Positions 34,697 through 43,631 of a stretch of DNA of 64,000 bases are shown here, in pieces (the first letter of the stretch is position 1; the number at the start of each line of letters is the position of its first letter). The translations under genes were made by a program, and so were the position numbers. The notes under the pieces are model-generated. The model saw only the letters and a program-made list of their open reading frames with translations. It ran no database searches and was not told where the DNA came from. Origin of the DNA: Georgenia_A wangjunii (GTDB taxonomy: Bacteria; Actinomycetota; Actinomycetes; Actinomycetales; Actinomycetaceae); assembly GCF_036421915.1 (NCBI RefSeq), contig NZ_JAZGOM010000004.1, one strand, 5' to 3'.

Positions 34697-36280
34697 TCAG
34701 CCCAGGGCCTCGCGGAGGCGCCGGTGGCGGGCGTGGAGCGCGTCGGTGGGCGCGGCGAGCTCGGCGCGCACCACCATGCGCAGGCGCTGCGTCACGGCGG
34801 CGCGGTAGTCCCCGGCGGCACGCTCGGCGGCAGCACCCCGGACCGACCGCGCAGCGATGACGAGCACCGAGCCCGCGACGACGGCCCCGACTCCCCCACC
34901 GAGGAGCGCCGCCGTCGGCAGGTCCCACTCGGCAGCCGCGCCGACGGCGAGGACGACGAGGGCGAGCAGACCGAGCACCCCGAGGGCGAGCCCGGCCCAG
35001 CGCAGTGCGGCGGCGCGGGGCACGCGGGTGGGCGGGAGCGCCACGCCCGCGACCGCCTCGGTGGCCGCCGCCGCGAGCCGCTCGACGGGCGCGACCGCCT
35101 GCTCGATGCCGGCGCTCCAGCGGGCCGGGAGACCGGCGGAGGCTTCCTCGACCCACCGCCCCCGCACGCCCGCGACCGTGGCGACCGCGGGCGCCTCGGG
35201 ATCGGCGAGCGCGCTGTCCCCCTGGCGTGCGACCGCCGTGCGGATCGACTGCTCGACGGCGTCGATCCCGCTCGCGACGGTGAGCTGACGCGCTGCGCCG
35301 TCGACGGCGTCCTCCCCGAGACCGGGCTCGCCCGACCCGACCGCTCCCCGGAGGCGACCGGCGACGGCGTCGAGCTCGGCCTGCGCCGTCCGCGCCGAGA
35401 CCGACGGGAGGGCAACCGCGAGCGCGAGCACCGCGCGCAGCTCGTGGATGCCCTCCCCGGTCAGCGCCGACGTCGTCAGGACCTCCACGTCGGCGAGGCC
35501 GTCCGCGGCGAGGAGGGCACGCACACCGTCCGCGACGGGGACGACCTTGTCGTCCGGGATCGTGTCGACCTGGTTGACGAGGACGAGCATGGCGTCCTGC
35601 CGGTTCGCGAGGGCGCGCAGGTACCGCTCGTGCAGGGCGTTGTCCGCGTACTTCTGGGGGTCGACGACCCACACGAGGATGTCGACGAGCGGGAGCAGCC
35701 GGTCCACCTGGGCCGAGTGCTCCTCAGCGACTGAGTCGTGGTCGGGCATGTCGAGCAGCACGAGGCCGGAGAGGGCACGCTCCCGCTCGTCGTCGGGCGG
35801 GCACTCACGGACGATGCGCCGGTGCTCAGCGACCGCGAGGAAGTCGAGGAGTCCGTCCGCCTCACTGCACCACGCGCACGCGGCGGCGCGGTCCGTCGTC
35901 GGACGGATCGCGCCGACGTCGGCGAAGGTGACGCCTGAGATCGCGTTGAAGAGGGAGGACTTCCCCGATCCCGTGCCCCCGACGAGCGCGACGACCGTCC
36001 GGTCCACGCCGAGCGCGAGGCGGTCATGGACCGTGCGCATGTCCGCCCGGGCGCGCTCGGCGAGCGCGGGGTCCACGAGGTCGCCGGCTGCAACCAGGCC
36101 GTCCTCGATGCGCGCGACGCGGGCCGCGAGCGCCGAGTCCGTCCCGTCGGCGGGCGTCCGGTCGCTGCGCTCGGCGGGTTCGACGTGCGTCACAGGTGCC
36201 CTCTCGGTTCGCTCGAGCGCCACCTCCGTCCTGTCAGGGGACGTCGGGGCACTGCGCTCGGTGAGTTCGACGTGCGTCAT
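34697..36280 (-). CDS. YfjP/dynamin-like membrane GTPase, second of pair
   Basis: A 527-residue GTPase. G1 is VALVGGTGSGKSSLFNAISG, G3 is LLDMPDHDS, and G4 is LVNQVD in place of NKxD; T in RPTTDR may be G2. After the G domain come helical regions and, near residues 420-480, two membrane segments (GLALGVLGLLALVVLAVG and LGGGVGAVVAGSVLVIAA). Such paired GTPases are common in actinobacteria; roles in membrane remodelling are suspected, none is proven. The first 50 residues contain a repeated THVE(L/P)xERS block that derives from a 51-bp direct repeat. ATG 36280 overlaps the stop of the upstream GTPase (ATGA). Confidence 0.85.
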   Translation of the reverse strand: MTHVELTERSAPTSPDRTEVALERTERAPVTHVEPAERSDRTPADGTDSALAARVARIEDGLVAAGDLVDPALAERARADMRTVHDRLALGVDRTVVALVGGTGSGKSSLFNAISGVTFADVGAIRPTTDRAAACAWCSEADGLLDFLAVAEHRRIVRECPPDDERERALSGLVLLDMPDHDSVAEEHSAQVDRLLPLVDILVWVVDPQKYADNALHERYLRALANRQDAMLVLVNQVDTIPDDKVVPVADGVRALLAADGLADVEVLTTSALTGEGIHELRAVLALAVALPSVSARTAQAELDAVAGRLRGAVGSGEPGLGEDAVDGAARQLTVASGIDAVEQSIRTAVARQGDSALADPEAPAVATVAGVRGRWVEEASAGLPARWSAGIEQAVAPVERLAAAATEAVAGVALPPTRVPRAAALRWAGLALGVLGLLALVVLAVGAAAEWDLPTAALLGGGVGAVVAGSVLVIAARSVRGAAAERAAGDYRAAVTQRLRMVVRAELAAPTDALHARHRRLREALG

Positions 36281-36302
36281 AGGTGCCCTCTCAGTTCGCT
36301 CG
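36165..36302. repeat. 51-bp direct repeat at the GTPase gene junction
   Basis: 36165-36215 and 36252-36302 match at 47 of 51 positions (core CGACGTGCGTCA, then AGGTGCCCTCTC). The second copy spans the stop of the upstream GTPase and the start of the downstream one; the first lies inside the downstream coding sequence, where it encodes a second copy of the THVE motif. Confidence 0.85.
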
Positions 36303-37992
36303 CTCGTAACCGGAGCCCGGAGCCGGCCTCCGGGCGCAGGTCGAGCTCGTCGAGTCGCTCGACGAAGCGGTCCGCCTCCGCCCGCACGGCCGCGCCGGCG
36401 TACTCGATGAGCTCGGCGCGGGCACGCTCGACGAGCTCGACGCCTGAGCGGCCGAGCAACGAGGAGAGCGCTCGCGCAGCCCCGTCGAGCCCGGCGGCGC
36501 CCGCCTGGGCGAGCGCCGCGACGCCGGCGTGATCGAGCGCGTCACGAGCGCTCCCGGCGGCGAGCTCGGGGGTGAGCACCTTGGTCCGGGCGACCCACCG
36601 GTCGACGGCGGAGCGGGCGCGTGCCTGCCGCGCGGCGGCGTCGGTCCCGGGTGCGTCCGCGGACGTGCTGGTGGCACCTGCGGTGCCGGGGGCACCCGTC
36701 GCGGCAGCAGTGCCGGGCGCCGTCACCCCCGCCGAAGCGGCGAGGGGGACCTGGCCGCCGAGGGCCGGTGCGCTCCCGGCGGCGCGCACGGCGGCGCCCG
36801 CCTCCCCCGCCGCGGCGGCGATGAGCGTGACGAGAGCGGCCCGGACGTCCGCGGCGATCTCGGCCGCCGCTGCCGAGCGGGTGCGGTAGGCGCCGGAGCG
36901 CCACCCGCGGCGGACGCGCGAGCCGGTGCCGGCGACCAGCGGGGCGAGCGGCCCGCCCGTGCTGGCGAGCGAGAGCCACCGGGTGGTCGGCGCCCCCTGG
37001 GCCGCAACGCCGGCGGCGAGCGACCGCGTGAACGCCTCCGCGTGGTCCTCGGCGGCATGCGCGGCACGCGAGCGCAGGCTTCCCGCCGCGATCGTCTGGG
37101 CCGTCACGCCGTCGGCGAGGCGCAGGAGGTCCTCCCGCAGGCCGTGCCACGCCCCCTGCGTCGTGCGGCGGACGACGCCGCGCGCCGTGTTCCGCCCGCC
37201 GACGAGTGTGAGCCACGTGCGCAGCGGCTCGATGGCGGACTCGGGGAGCAGCCCCTCGTGCGGGCCGACGTCCTCGATGACGAACAGCGGCGCCGAGCCG
37301 AGCCCGAGGCCGTCGAGCCGGCCGAGGAGGTCCGCGCGGACCTCGGCCAGCACGCGCCGGGGGACGCGGTTGAGGACGACGGCGAGGGAGGTCCCCCGCT
37401 CCTGCGCCTGAGTGAGGATCCGCCACGGGACGGCGTCGCCGTAGCGGGACGCCGTCGTGACGAAGACCCACAGGTCCGCGGTCTCGAGGAGGACGTCGGC
37501 GAGCCGGCGGTTGGTCTCGTCGACGGAGTCGACGTCCGGGGTGTCGAGCAGAGCGAGGCCCCGCGGCACGCCGTCGTCCTCGACGAGGTCCGCGAGCGCG
37601 GCGAGCGGATGGTCCTCGAGAAGCCAGGAGTCCTCGGGACGCGCGGCGAGGACCGGTTGGGTCGTCGTCGGGCGCAGGACGCCCGCGGTGGAGACCTCGC
37701 TCGTGATGACGCTGTTGACGAGGGTGGACTTCCCGGCGCCGGTCGAGCCGCCGACGACGACGACCGCCGGGCCCTCCTCATGCTTGAGGCGAGGCAGGAG
37801 GTGGGCGCCGATCTGGGTCTCGACGCGCTCGCGCAGGCGGCGCAGCTCAGGCGCGTCGGAGAGGTCGAGCGGGAAGCGCACCGCCTCGACGTCGGCGAGC
37901 AGGTCCGTGACGACGTCGAGCAGCGGTGAGCGCCCGCGGACGTGCCGAGGGTGCCTGCCGACGGCGGCGGGAGTCTCGGGCACGGCAGTCAC
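36277..37992 (-). CDS. Dynamin-like GTPase, first of pair
   Basis: A 571-residue protein with an N-terminal GTPase domain: G1 VVVVGGSTGAGKSTLVNS, G2-like RPTTTQPVL, G3 LLDTPDVDS, and a G4-like VVLNRVP. The remainder is helical with an Ala/Thr/Gly-rich low-complexity insertion (about 430-465) before the last helical bundle; no clear membrane helix except a weak one near the middle. The start was placed at GTG 37992 (VTAVPETP); the frame stays open further upstream without support. It is translationally coupled to the second GTPase, and the two likely act as a heteromeric pair. Confidence 0.82.
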   Translation of the reverse strand: MTAVPETPAAVGRHPRHVRGRSPLLDVVTDLLADVEAVRFPLDLSDAPELRRLRERVETQIGAHLLPRLKHEEGPAVVVVGGSTGAGKSTLVNSVITSEVSTAGVLRPTTTQPVLAARPEDSWLLEDHPLAALADLVEDDGVPRGLALLDTPDVDSVDETNRRLADVLLETADLWVFVTTASRYGDAVPWRILTQAQERGTSLAVVLNRVPRRVLAEVRADLLGRLDGLGLGSAPLFVIEDVGPHEGLLPESAIEPLRTWLTLVGGRNTARGVVRRTTQGAWHGLREDLLRLADGVTAQTIAAGSLRSRAAHAAEDHAEAFTRSLAAGVAAQGAPTTRWLSLASTGGPLAPLVAGTGSRVRRGWRSGAYRTRSAAAAEIAADVRAALVTLIAAAAGEAGAAVRAAGSAPALGGQVPLAASAGVTAPGTAAATGAPGTAGATSTSADAPGTDAAARQARARSAVDRWVARTKVLTPELAAGSARDALDHAGVAALAQAGAAGLDGAARALSSLLGRSGVELVERARAELIEYAGAAVRAEADRFVERLDELDLRPEAGSGLRLRASELRGHL

Positions 37993-38179
37993 CGCCCTAG
38001 GGTGCCTTGCCGCGGCGCCGGCGCCAAAGAAGCGCGCCGCGCGTGCGCGCTCCGACCGCCCGCGTCGGCGCAGCCAGGGCTCGTCGAACGCCCTGACCAC
38101 GCACCGAGCGGCGAGCGCCGACGGCGACGGACCTGACACAATGGCCCCAGCGCCGCTGCGGGGTCCGCACCGTGCGCGG

Positions 38180-38252
<73 letters not shown>

Positions 38253-38290
38253 CAGGCTTGCATCGCCCCTTGGTGAGACGATGACCCATC

Positions 38291-39760
38291 GTGAGAGGCC
38301 CCTTCGCCCGCGTCGATGACCGCGCCCGTCGTTCGTCCTGGCTGGTGTGGCTCGCCGGGGCGTGCGTCTACTTCCTCGCCGTCCTCCACCGGGCCTCGCT
38401 CGGGGTCGCCGGGCCCGACGCGATCGACCGCCTGGGCATCTCCGCCACGGAGCTCGGCTCGTTCGTCATGGTCCAGCTCGGCATCTACGCGGCCATGCAG
38501 GTCCCCGCCGGCCTCGCCATCGACCGCTGGGGCCCCCGCCGCGTCCTCCTTGTCGCCACGCTCGTCCTCGGCGTCGCCCAGACGACCTTCGCGTTCGCCA
38601 CGGGGTATCCCGTCGCTCTCGCGGCCCGAGCCCTGCTCGGCATGGGCGACGCCGCCGTCTTCATCGCCGTCCTGCGCCTCGCGGCGATGTGGTTCCCGCG
38701 CCGGCGCTACGCCATCCTCACGACGGCGACCGGCCTGTTCGGCATGGCCGGCAACCTCGTGGCGACAGTCCCGCTCGTCATCGCGCTCGAGGACTACGGC
38801 TGGACCCGCACGTTCGCCATCACCGGGCTGACGTCCGTCGCCTACGCCCTGCTCCTCCTGCGCCCCGCCATCGCGGCCCCGTACCGCGAGGTGCGGGAAC
38901 CGGCGCAGCAACCGGAGCGCACGAGCCGCCGGGCGCTGGCGGACGTCGCCGCGTCCTGGGGGCGCAAGGAGACCCGCCTCGCCTTCTGGACGCACCAGGC
39001 GACGATGACCCCCGGCGGTGTCATCTCCCTCGTGTGGGGCTACCCGTTCCTCACCGAGGCGCTCGGCTACAGCAACGCCGCGGCCGCGGGTCAGCTCTCC
39101 CTCTACGTCGTCGCCACCCTCGCCGCGAGCTTCTTCATCGGGCCCTTCGCCGGCCGACGCCCGGGGTGGCGGATGCCCATCGCCGTCACGGTCTCCGTCG
39201 GCGGGATCCTCGCCGTCGTCGCGCTCGTCGCCTGGCCGGGCGACGGGCCACCACCGTTCGTCGTCACGACGGCGTTCATCGTCCTGGCGCTCGGCGGCCC
39301 CGCGTCGCAGGTCGCATTCCACATCGCGCGCGACTACAACCCTCCCTCCCGGATCTCGACGGCGACCGGGCTCGTCAACTCCGGCGGCTTCGCCGGGGCG
39401 ATGATCGCGGCGATCCTCGTCGGCATCGTCCTCGACGCGCGCTCGGGCACCGCCGCGCCGACGCTCGGCGACTACCGGTGGGCGATCGGGTCGGTCGCCG
39501 TCCTCGCGCTCGCCTCCACCCTCGCGATGGTCGCCACGCTGCTGTCGGTGCGCATCGGCGTGCTCGACCGGATGGTCCGGCAGGAGGACGTCGTCGTCCC
39601 GGTCTACCCGCGCTGGTGGGACCAGACGTACGCGCGGCTCTCCCGGATGCGCGTCGAGGAGGACGACGGCGGCGCGGCCCCGCCCCGGGACGAGGGCCCG
39701 GACGCCCCGGATGACGACGGCGCAGCATCGCCGGACGACGACGGCCGACCCGCCCGATGA
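38291..39760 (+). CDS. MFS transporter
   Basis: A 489-residue major facilitator with 12 predicted membrane helices in two halves. The loop between helices 2 and 3 reads GLAIDRWGPRRVLL, the classic MFS GxxxDRxGRR motif. The sixth and seventh helices are joined by a charged loop (REVREPAQQPERTSRRAL). It ends with an acidic disordered tail of about 40 residues. No family detail gives the substrate; similarity is to the nitrate/sugar-phosphate antiporter type in general. GTG start 38291 lacks a good ribosome binding site. Its stop overlaps the start of the EamA gene (ATGA), so the two transporters are coexpressed. Confidence 0.9.
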   Translation: MRGPFARVDDRARRSSWLVWLAGACVYFLAVLHRASLGVAGPDAIDRLGISATELGSFVMVQLGIYAAMQVPAGLAIDRWGPRRVLLVATLVLGVAQTTFAFATGYPVALAARALLGMGDAAVFIAVLRLAAMWFPRRRYAILTTATGLFGMAGNLVATVPLVIALEDYGWTRTFAITGLTSVAYALLLLRPAIAAPYREVREPAQQPERTSRRALADVAASWGRKETRLAFWTHQATMTPGGVISLVWGYPFLTEALGYSNAAAAGQLSLYVVATLAASFFIGPFAGRRPGWRMPIAVTVSVGGILAVVALVAWPGDGPPPFVVTTAFIVLALGGPASQVAFHIARDYNPPSRISTATGLVNSGGFAGAMIAAILVGIVLDARSGTAAPTLGDYRWAIGSVAVLALASTLAMVATLLSVRIGVLDRMVRQEDVVVPVYPRWWDQTYARLSRMRVEEDDGGAAPPRDEGPDAPDDDGAASPDDDGRPAR

Positions 39761-40752
39761 GCGCCGAGCGGTCCCCGCGAGCGATCGGCGTCATGTTCGC
39801 CCTGCTGGCGCTGATCTGGGGCTCGAGCTTCCTCCTCATCAAGGTCGCCCTCGACGGCCTCTCCCCCGCCCAGGTCACGCTCGGCCGCCTCGTGTGCGGC
39901 GCGCTCGCCCTCGCGGGCGTCATGGTCGTCACCCGCCGCCGGTGGCCCCGGGGCGCGGCCGTGTGGGGCCACCTCACCGCGATCTCGATCGTGCTGTGCG
40001 TGGCGCCGTTCCTCCTGTACTCCTGGGCCGGGCAGTACATCCCCTCGGGGCTGTCGAGCATCTACAACGCCACCACCCCGGTCACGACCCTGCTCGTCGG
40101 GCTCGCCCTCCTGCCGGACGAGCGCCTCACCCGTCGCCGCACCGTCGGGCTGCTCGCCGCGGGAGCCGGCGTCGTCGTCGTCGCGGCACCGTGGTCCGCG
40201 CTCGCCGGGTACCGCGGGGAGAACGTCCTCCTCGCGCAGGCCGCCTGCCTGGGCGCGACCACGTGCTACGGGCTGGCGTTCGTCTACAACCGCCGGATCC
40301 TGCGCGGCTACGACTACGACCCGACGACGATCGCCGCCTCCCAGGTCGGCGTCGCCGCCGTCATCATGCTCGTCCTCGCCCCCGCCGTCGCCGCGACGCC
40401 GGTGGCGCTCACGGTCCCGGTGACGGCGAGCATCGTCGTCCTCGGCGCCGTCGGCACAGGGCTCGCCTACGTCTGGAACACGACGATCATCCGCGCCTGG
40501 GGAGCGGCACCGGCCTCGACCGTCACCTACCTCACGCCGGTCGTCGGCGTCGCGCTCGGCGTCCTCGTCCTCGGTGAGGAGCTCCACTGGAACGAGCCCG
40601 TCGGTGCGGTGCTCGTCATCCTCGGCGTCCTCGTCAGCCAGGGCCGGCTCGTGGCTCCCCGCCCGCGGGCGACCCCGCCCGGCCCCGTCGGCGAGCACGG
40701 CGCCGGGCAGGCGCGCCCCGACGGGCTCGCCCCGGACACGCGGGACCGCTGA
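39757..40752 (+). CDS. EamA/DMT-family transporter
   Basis: A 331-residue drug/metabolite transporter with ten hydrophobic helices arranged as two EamA repeats; the first begins LLALIWGSSFLLIKVAL and the second FVYNRRILRG after a short loop, with the closing GEELHWNEPVGAVLVILGVLVSQG typical of the repeat end. Substrate is unknown; family members export amino acids or metabolites. ATG start 39757 overlaps the MFS stop. A Pro-rich tail ends the protein, 17 bp before the orn start. Confidence 0.92.
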   Translation: MSAERSPRAIGVMFALLALIWGSSFLLIKVALDGLSPAQVTLGRLVCGALALAGVMVVTRRRWPRGAAVWGHLTAISIVLCVAPFLLYSWAGQYIPSGLSSIYNATTPVTTLLVGLALLPDERLTRRRTVGLLAAGAGVVVVAAPWSALAGYRGENVLLAQAACLGATTCYGLAFVYNRRILRGYDYDPTTIAASQVGVAAVIMLVLAPAVAATPVALTVPVTASIVVLGAVGTGLAYVWNTTIIRAWGAAPASTVTYLTPVVGVALGVLVLGEELHWNEPVGAVLVILGVLVSQGRLVAPRPRATPPGPVGEHGAGQARPDGLAPDTRDR

Positions 40753-40757
40753 GCACC

Positions 40758-40763
40758 TACCCT
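40758..40763 (+). promoter_or_regulatory. Probable -10 for leaderless orn
   Basis: TACCCT lies 6 nt before the GTG start of orn, which has no Shine-Dalgarno at normal spacing. Confidence 0.5.
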
Positions 40764-40769
40764 GGACAG

Positions 40770-41579
40770 GTGAACTCACGCACCTTGAACGACCCGATCG
40801 TCTGGATCGACTGCGAGATGACGGGCCTCGACCTCGCCAGCGACGCCCTCGTCGAGGTCGCCGTCGTCATCACCGACTCCGAGCTCCGTCCGGTCGACGC
40901 CGGTATCGACCTCGTCATCGCTCCTCCGCCCGGCGCGGTCGAGCGGATGGGCGACGTCGTGCGGGAGATGCATACGACGTCCGGCCTCATCAACGAGCTG
41001 GCCGACGGCCTGACGATGGAGCGGGCGCAGGAGCTCGTCGTCGAGTACGTGCGCTCGTGGGTGCCGGAGCCGCGCAAGGCCCCCCTCGCGGGAAACTCCG
41101 TCGGCACCGACCGGACGTTCCTCCACCGGGACATGCCCGAGCTCGTCGAGCACCTGCACTACCGGATCATCGACGTCTCCTCGATCAAGGAGCTGGCGCG
41201 CCGCTGGTACCCGCGCGCCTACTTCCACTCCCCCGCGAAGAACGGCGGGCACCGCGCGCTGGCGGACATCCTCGAGAGCATCGACGAGCTGCGCTACTAC
41301 CGGGCCGCGCTCTTCCCGGCGGGCGACGGGCCGGACTCCCCCACGGTGAAGAAGGCGGCCCAGGCCGTGGCCAAGCAGCCGACGTCGGCGATCCTCGCCG
41401 GGATGGGCGAGACGGCCGACGGCGCCACGACGGTCCCGACGCCGGCGGCCGCCGACGTCGCCGCTGACCTCGCGGCTCTCGGTGCGGCCTCGCGCGCCGG
41501 CCAGGGCGGCGCCGCGTTCGGGCTCCCCGTCGGGGGTGAGACGCAGGACACCCCGCCGTCGGCCTCCGCGCCGTCCTGA
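40770..41579 (+). CDS. orn: Oligoribonuclease
   Basis: A 269-residue DEDDh 3'-5' exoribonuclease that degrades dinucleotides and short RNA, including pGpG. Catalytic residues are in WIDCEMTGLDL (Asp, Glu), GNSVGTDRTFLHRDMPEL (Asp) and GGHRALADILESI (His, Asp). The conserved core ends near residue 200; a further 70 residues rich in Ala, Thr and Pro form a tail that the usual 180-215-residue enzymes lack. GTG start 40770 is supported by the family N-terminus (NDPIVWIDCEMTG). Leaderless expression is likely. tRNA-His lies 70 bp downstream. Confidence 0.95.
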   Translation: MNSRTLNDPIVWIDCEMTGLDLASDALVEVAVVITDSELRPVDAGIDLVIAPPPGAVERMGDVVREMHTTSGLINELADGLTMERAQELVVEYVRSWVPEPRKAPLAGNSVGTDRTFLHRDMPELVEHLHYRIIDVSSIKELARRWYPRAYFHSPAKNGGHRALADILESIDELRYYRAALFPAGDGPDSPTVKKAAQAVAKQPTSAILAGMGETADGATTVPTPAAADVAADLAALGAASRAGQGGAAFGLPVGGETQDTPPSASAPS

Positions 41580-41649
41580 GCACCCGCGGGAGCGGCTACA
41601 CTAAACGACTGCAACGTCAGTGCCCGCGAGGGCCTCGACCGCGCACATG

Positions 41650-41725
41650 GTGGGTATAGCTCAGTCGGTAGAGCGCCTGGTTGTGGTCCAGGAGGTCGCG
41701 GGTTCAAGCCCCGTTACTCACCCCA
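41650..41725 (+). tRNA. tRNA-His (anticodon GTG)
   Basis: 76 nt including an encoded CCA. Acceptor GTGGGTA pairs with TACTCAC, anticodon loop TTGTGGT, T-arm CGCGGGTTCAAGCCCCG, discriminator C as expected for tRNA-His. Confidence 0.96.
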
Positions 41726-41732
41726 GCACGAG

Positions 41733-41774
41733 AAGGCCCCCGGCCCGCGGCACACACCGCGAGCCGGGGGCCTT
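41733..41774 (+). terminator. Terminator after tRNA-His
   Basis: Perfect 12-bp stem AAGGCCCCCGGC (41733-41744) with GCCGGGGGCCTT (41763-41774), plus an inner CGCGG/CCGCG pair, then TGTCGTT. Confidence 0.8.
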
Positions 41775-41870
41775 GTCGTTCCCGCACGCCGCCGAGCACC
41801 GGCACAGGGGTGGGCCGGGCCCGCCCAACGGGGCGCCCGAGCGGAGCTGGCGCCGACCCCGGACGCACGA

Positions 41871-41935
41871 GCGCGGGGCACGCCGGTCCGCTCGGACCCG
41901 CGTGCCCCGCGCCCTACCCCGCCCCCCTGGGGTAG
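41871..41935 (-). terminator. Double hairpin downstream of the TusA-like/yeeE operon
   Basis: Perfect 13-bp stem GCGCGGGGCACGC (41871-41883) and GCGTGCCCCGCGC (41900-41912) with inner GGTCC/GGACC, then a second hairpin CTACCCC (41914-41920) with GGGGTAG (41929-41935). It would end minus-strand transcription from the sulfur genes. Confidence 0.65.
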
Positions 41936-41952
41936 TCCTTGTGCGGCCTCCG

Positions 41953-42114
41953 GCCGCGCCTACTGCTTCTCGACGGTGATCGTCCAGCTGGCGTCACCGA
42001 GCCGGTCGAAGTGCGTCACCGGGTAGCCGTTCTCCGCGGCCCACCGCGGGATGGCGTCGGTGGCCTGGGTGCAGTCGAAGTTGATGGTGAGGTGGTCACC
42101 GCTCTCGAGGGAGG
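41953..42114. other. Artefactual copy of the TusA-like gene end beside an N
   Basis: 162 bp identical to 42116-42277, separated by the single N at 42115. The piece would encode the last 51 residues of the TusA-like protein again, in frame across the N. It is an unmerged scaffold overlap, not a second gene. Confidence 0.9.
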
Positions 42115-42122
42115 NGCCGCGC

Positions 42123-42347
42123 CTACTGCTTCTCGACGGTGATCGTCCAGCTGGCGTCACCGAGCCGGTCGAAGTGCGTCACCGGGTAGCCGTTCTCCGC
42201 GGCCCACCGCGGGATGGCGTCGGTGGCCTGGGTGCAGTCGAAGTTGATGGTGAGGTGGTCACCGCTCTCGAGGGAGGCGATGGCCTGCTTGGCCTCGACG
42301 AGCGGGAACGGGCAGACCTGGCCGTTGGTCTCGAGGGTCACGGGCAT
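42123..42347 (-). CDS. TusA/SirA-like sulfur carrier protein
   Basis: A 74-residue sulfurtransferase of the TusA fold. The active Cys is in NGQVCPFPLVEAKQAI, with the helix and strands GDHLTINFDCTQATDAIPRWA following. These proteins carry persulfide sulfur from a transporter or desulfurase to acceptors. It lies 24 bp after the YeeE-type transporter gene on the same strand, a pairing known for thiosulfate uptake. ATG start 42347 has AAGGAG about 5 nt upstream. The 3' part of this gene is duplicated by an assembly artefact. Confidence 0.92.
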   Translation of the reverse strand: MPVTLETNGQVCPFPLVEAKQAIASLESGDHLTINFDCTQATDAIPRWAAENGYPVTHFDRLGDASWTITVEKQ

Positions 42348-42371
42348 GGGAGATCTCCTTCGTCAGTGTGG

Positions 42372-43439
42372 TCAGGCGTTGGCGAGCGAGGCGACGGGCT
42401 GGGAGCCGGACGCGGTGCCCGAGCGGTGGCGCAGGATGAAGATGTGGGTGGCGACCCCGGTCCCGAGCACCATGAAGCCGAAGGACAGCCAGCCCTGGTA
42501 GGAGAACTGGGCGGTGTTGACCATCGCGTTGCCGATCGTGCAGCCGCCGGCGAGCGCGGCACCGACGCCCATGAGCGCACCGCCGCTGATCGAGCGGACG
42601 ACCGTCGTCGCGTCCGGGACCCGCAGCCGGAACTCCCCGCTGGCCTTGGCGGCGATGAACGCTCCGACGAGGATGCCGAGGACGAGGAAGACGCCCCAGT
42701 CGACGAGCTCGACGTCACCCGTGACGAGGAAGCTGACGACGTTGGCCGACGGCGTCGTGATGCCGAGCCCGGCGTTGCGGCCGCTGGCGGCGCTGAGCGG
42801 CCACGCGACGGTCGCGATGACGCCGATGAGCACGGCCGTCCCGAAGGCGTGCCAGGGCTTCTCGAGGAGGAGGTGCGCGAGCCCGGTGCGGCGCGGCGGC
42901 AGCGTCGCGATCGCCAGCTTCGGCTCGGCGGCGAGGTGGCGCGAGGCGAGCGCCGCCACGCCGACGGCCAGCACCGCGACGAGCCACCACGGCGAGATGC
43001 CGAGGCTGTCGTGGATGGTCGTGAGCGGGACGGTCTGGGCGCGGGCGGCGGCGGTGAGGTCGCCGAAGATCCCGTACTTCATGATCGACGCGAACCCGGC
43101 ATAGAAGAGGAGAGCGAACCAGCTGCCGATGAGGCCCTCGCCGGAGCGGTAGAACGTCCCGGTGGCGCACCCGCCGGCCAGCACGATGGCGAAGCCGAAG
43201 ATGAAGCCGCCGACGATCGTCGGCCACAGCGCCAGTTCGCCGGCACCGAGCTCGATGACGCCGAGGCCCTGCAGGGTGAACAGGCCGACGCTCTGGACGG
43301 CGATGACGATGAGGAACGCCGTCATCCATCGGGTCTGGCGCCCGATCCACACGTCCCGGAACGCGCCCGTGACGCAGAAGCGACCGCGTTGCAGCGCGAA
43401 GCCGAGAACACCGCCGACGGCAAGTCCGGTGAGGACCAT
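42372..43439 (-). CDS. yeeE: YeeE/YedE-family thiosulfate/sulfur transporter
   Basis: A 355-residue inner-membrane protein with about nine to ten membrane segments and two inverted halves. The conserved cysteines that hand sulfur through the pore are visible in GRFCVTGAFRD, GGCATGTFYRSGEG and GGCTIGNAMVN. Known YeeE proteins import thiosulfate and work with a TusA-like partner, here the next gene. ATG start 43439 has AAGGAAG upstream. The C-terminal helix ends with HRSGTASGS and a short tail. A 192-bp gap without signals separates it from the ChbG-like gene upstream. Confidence 0.92.
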   Translation of the reverse strand: MVLTGLAVGGVLGFALQRGRFCVTGAFRDVWIGRQTRWMTAFLIVIAVQSVGLFTLQGLGVIELGAGELALWPTIVGGFIFGFAIVLAGGCATGTFYRSGEGLIGSWFALLFYAGFASIMKYGIFGDLTAAARAQTVPLTTIHDSLGISPWWLVAVLAVGVAALASRHLAAEPKLAIATLPPRRTGLAHLLLEKPWHAFGTAVLIGVIATVAWPLSAASGRNAGLGITTPSANVVSFLVTGDVELVDWGVFLVLGILVGAFIAAKASGEFRLRVPDATTVVRSISGGALMGVGAALAGGCTIGNAMVNTAQFSYQGWLSFGFMVLGTGVATHIFILRHRSGTASGSQPVASLANA

Positions 43440-43631
43440 GGGTCTTCCTTCACTGAGGGGCGCCGCGCGCCGTCCGGGCCTGGACAGGTCCGGACGGCGT
43501 GCGCACCGGTGAGACGTGCGAGTGGTTCGGACGCTAGGGACGGACGGCGCGCGCCGTCGACCGCCGTCCACCGCCCGGGACCACAGGTGCCCGACCGTCT
43601 GCCAGGTGAGACGACGACGCCCCCGTGCCAC

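Noticed and set aside
41960..42160. Second TusA-like frame across the N
   Set aside because: Exact duplicate of the end of the real gene at a scaffold join.
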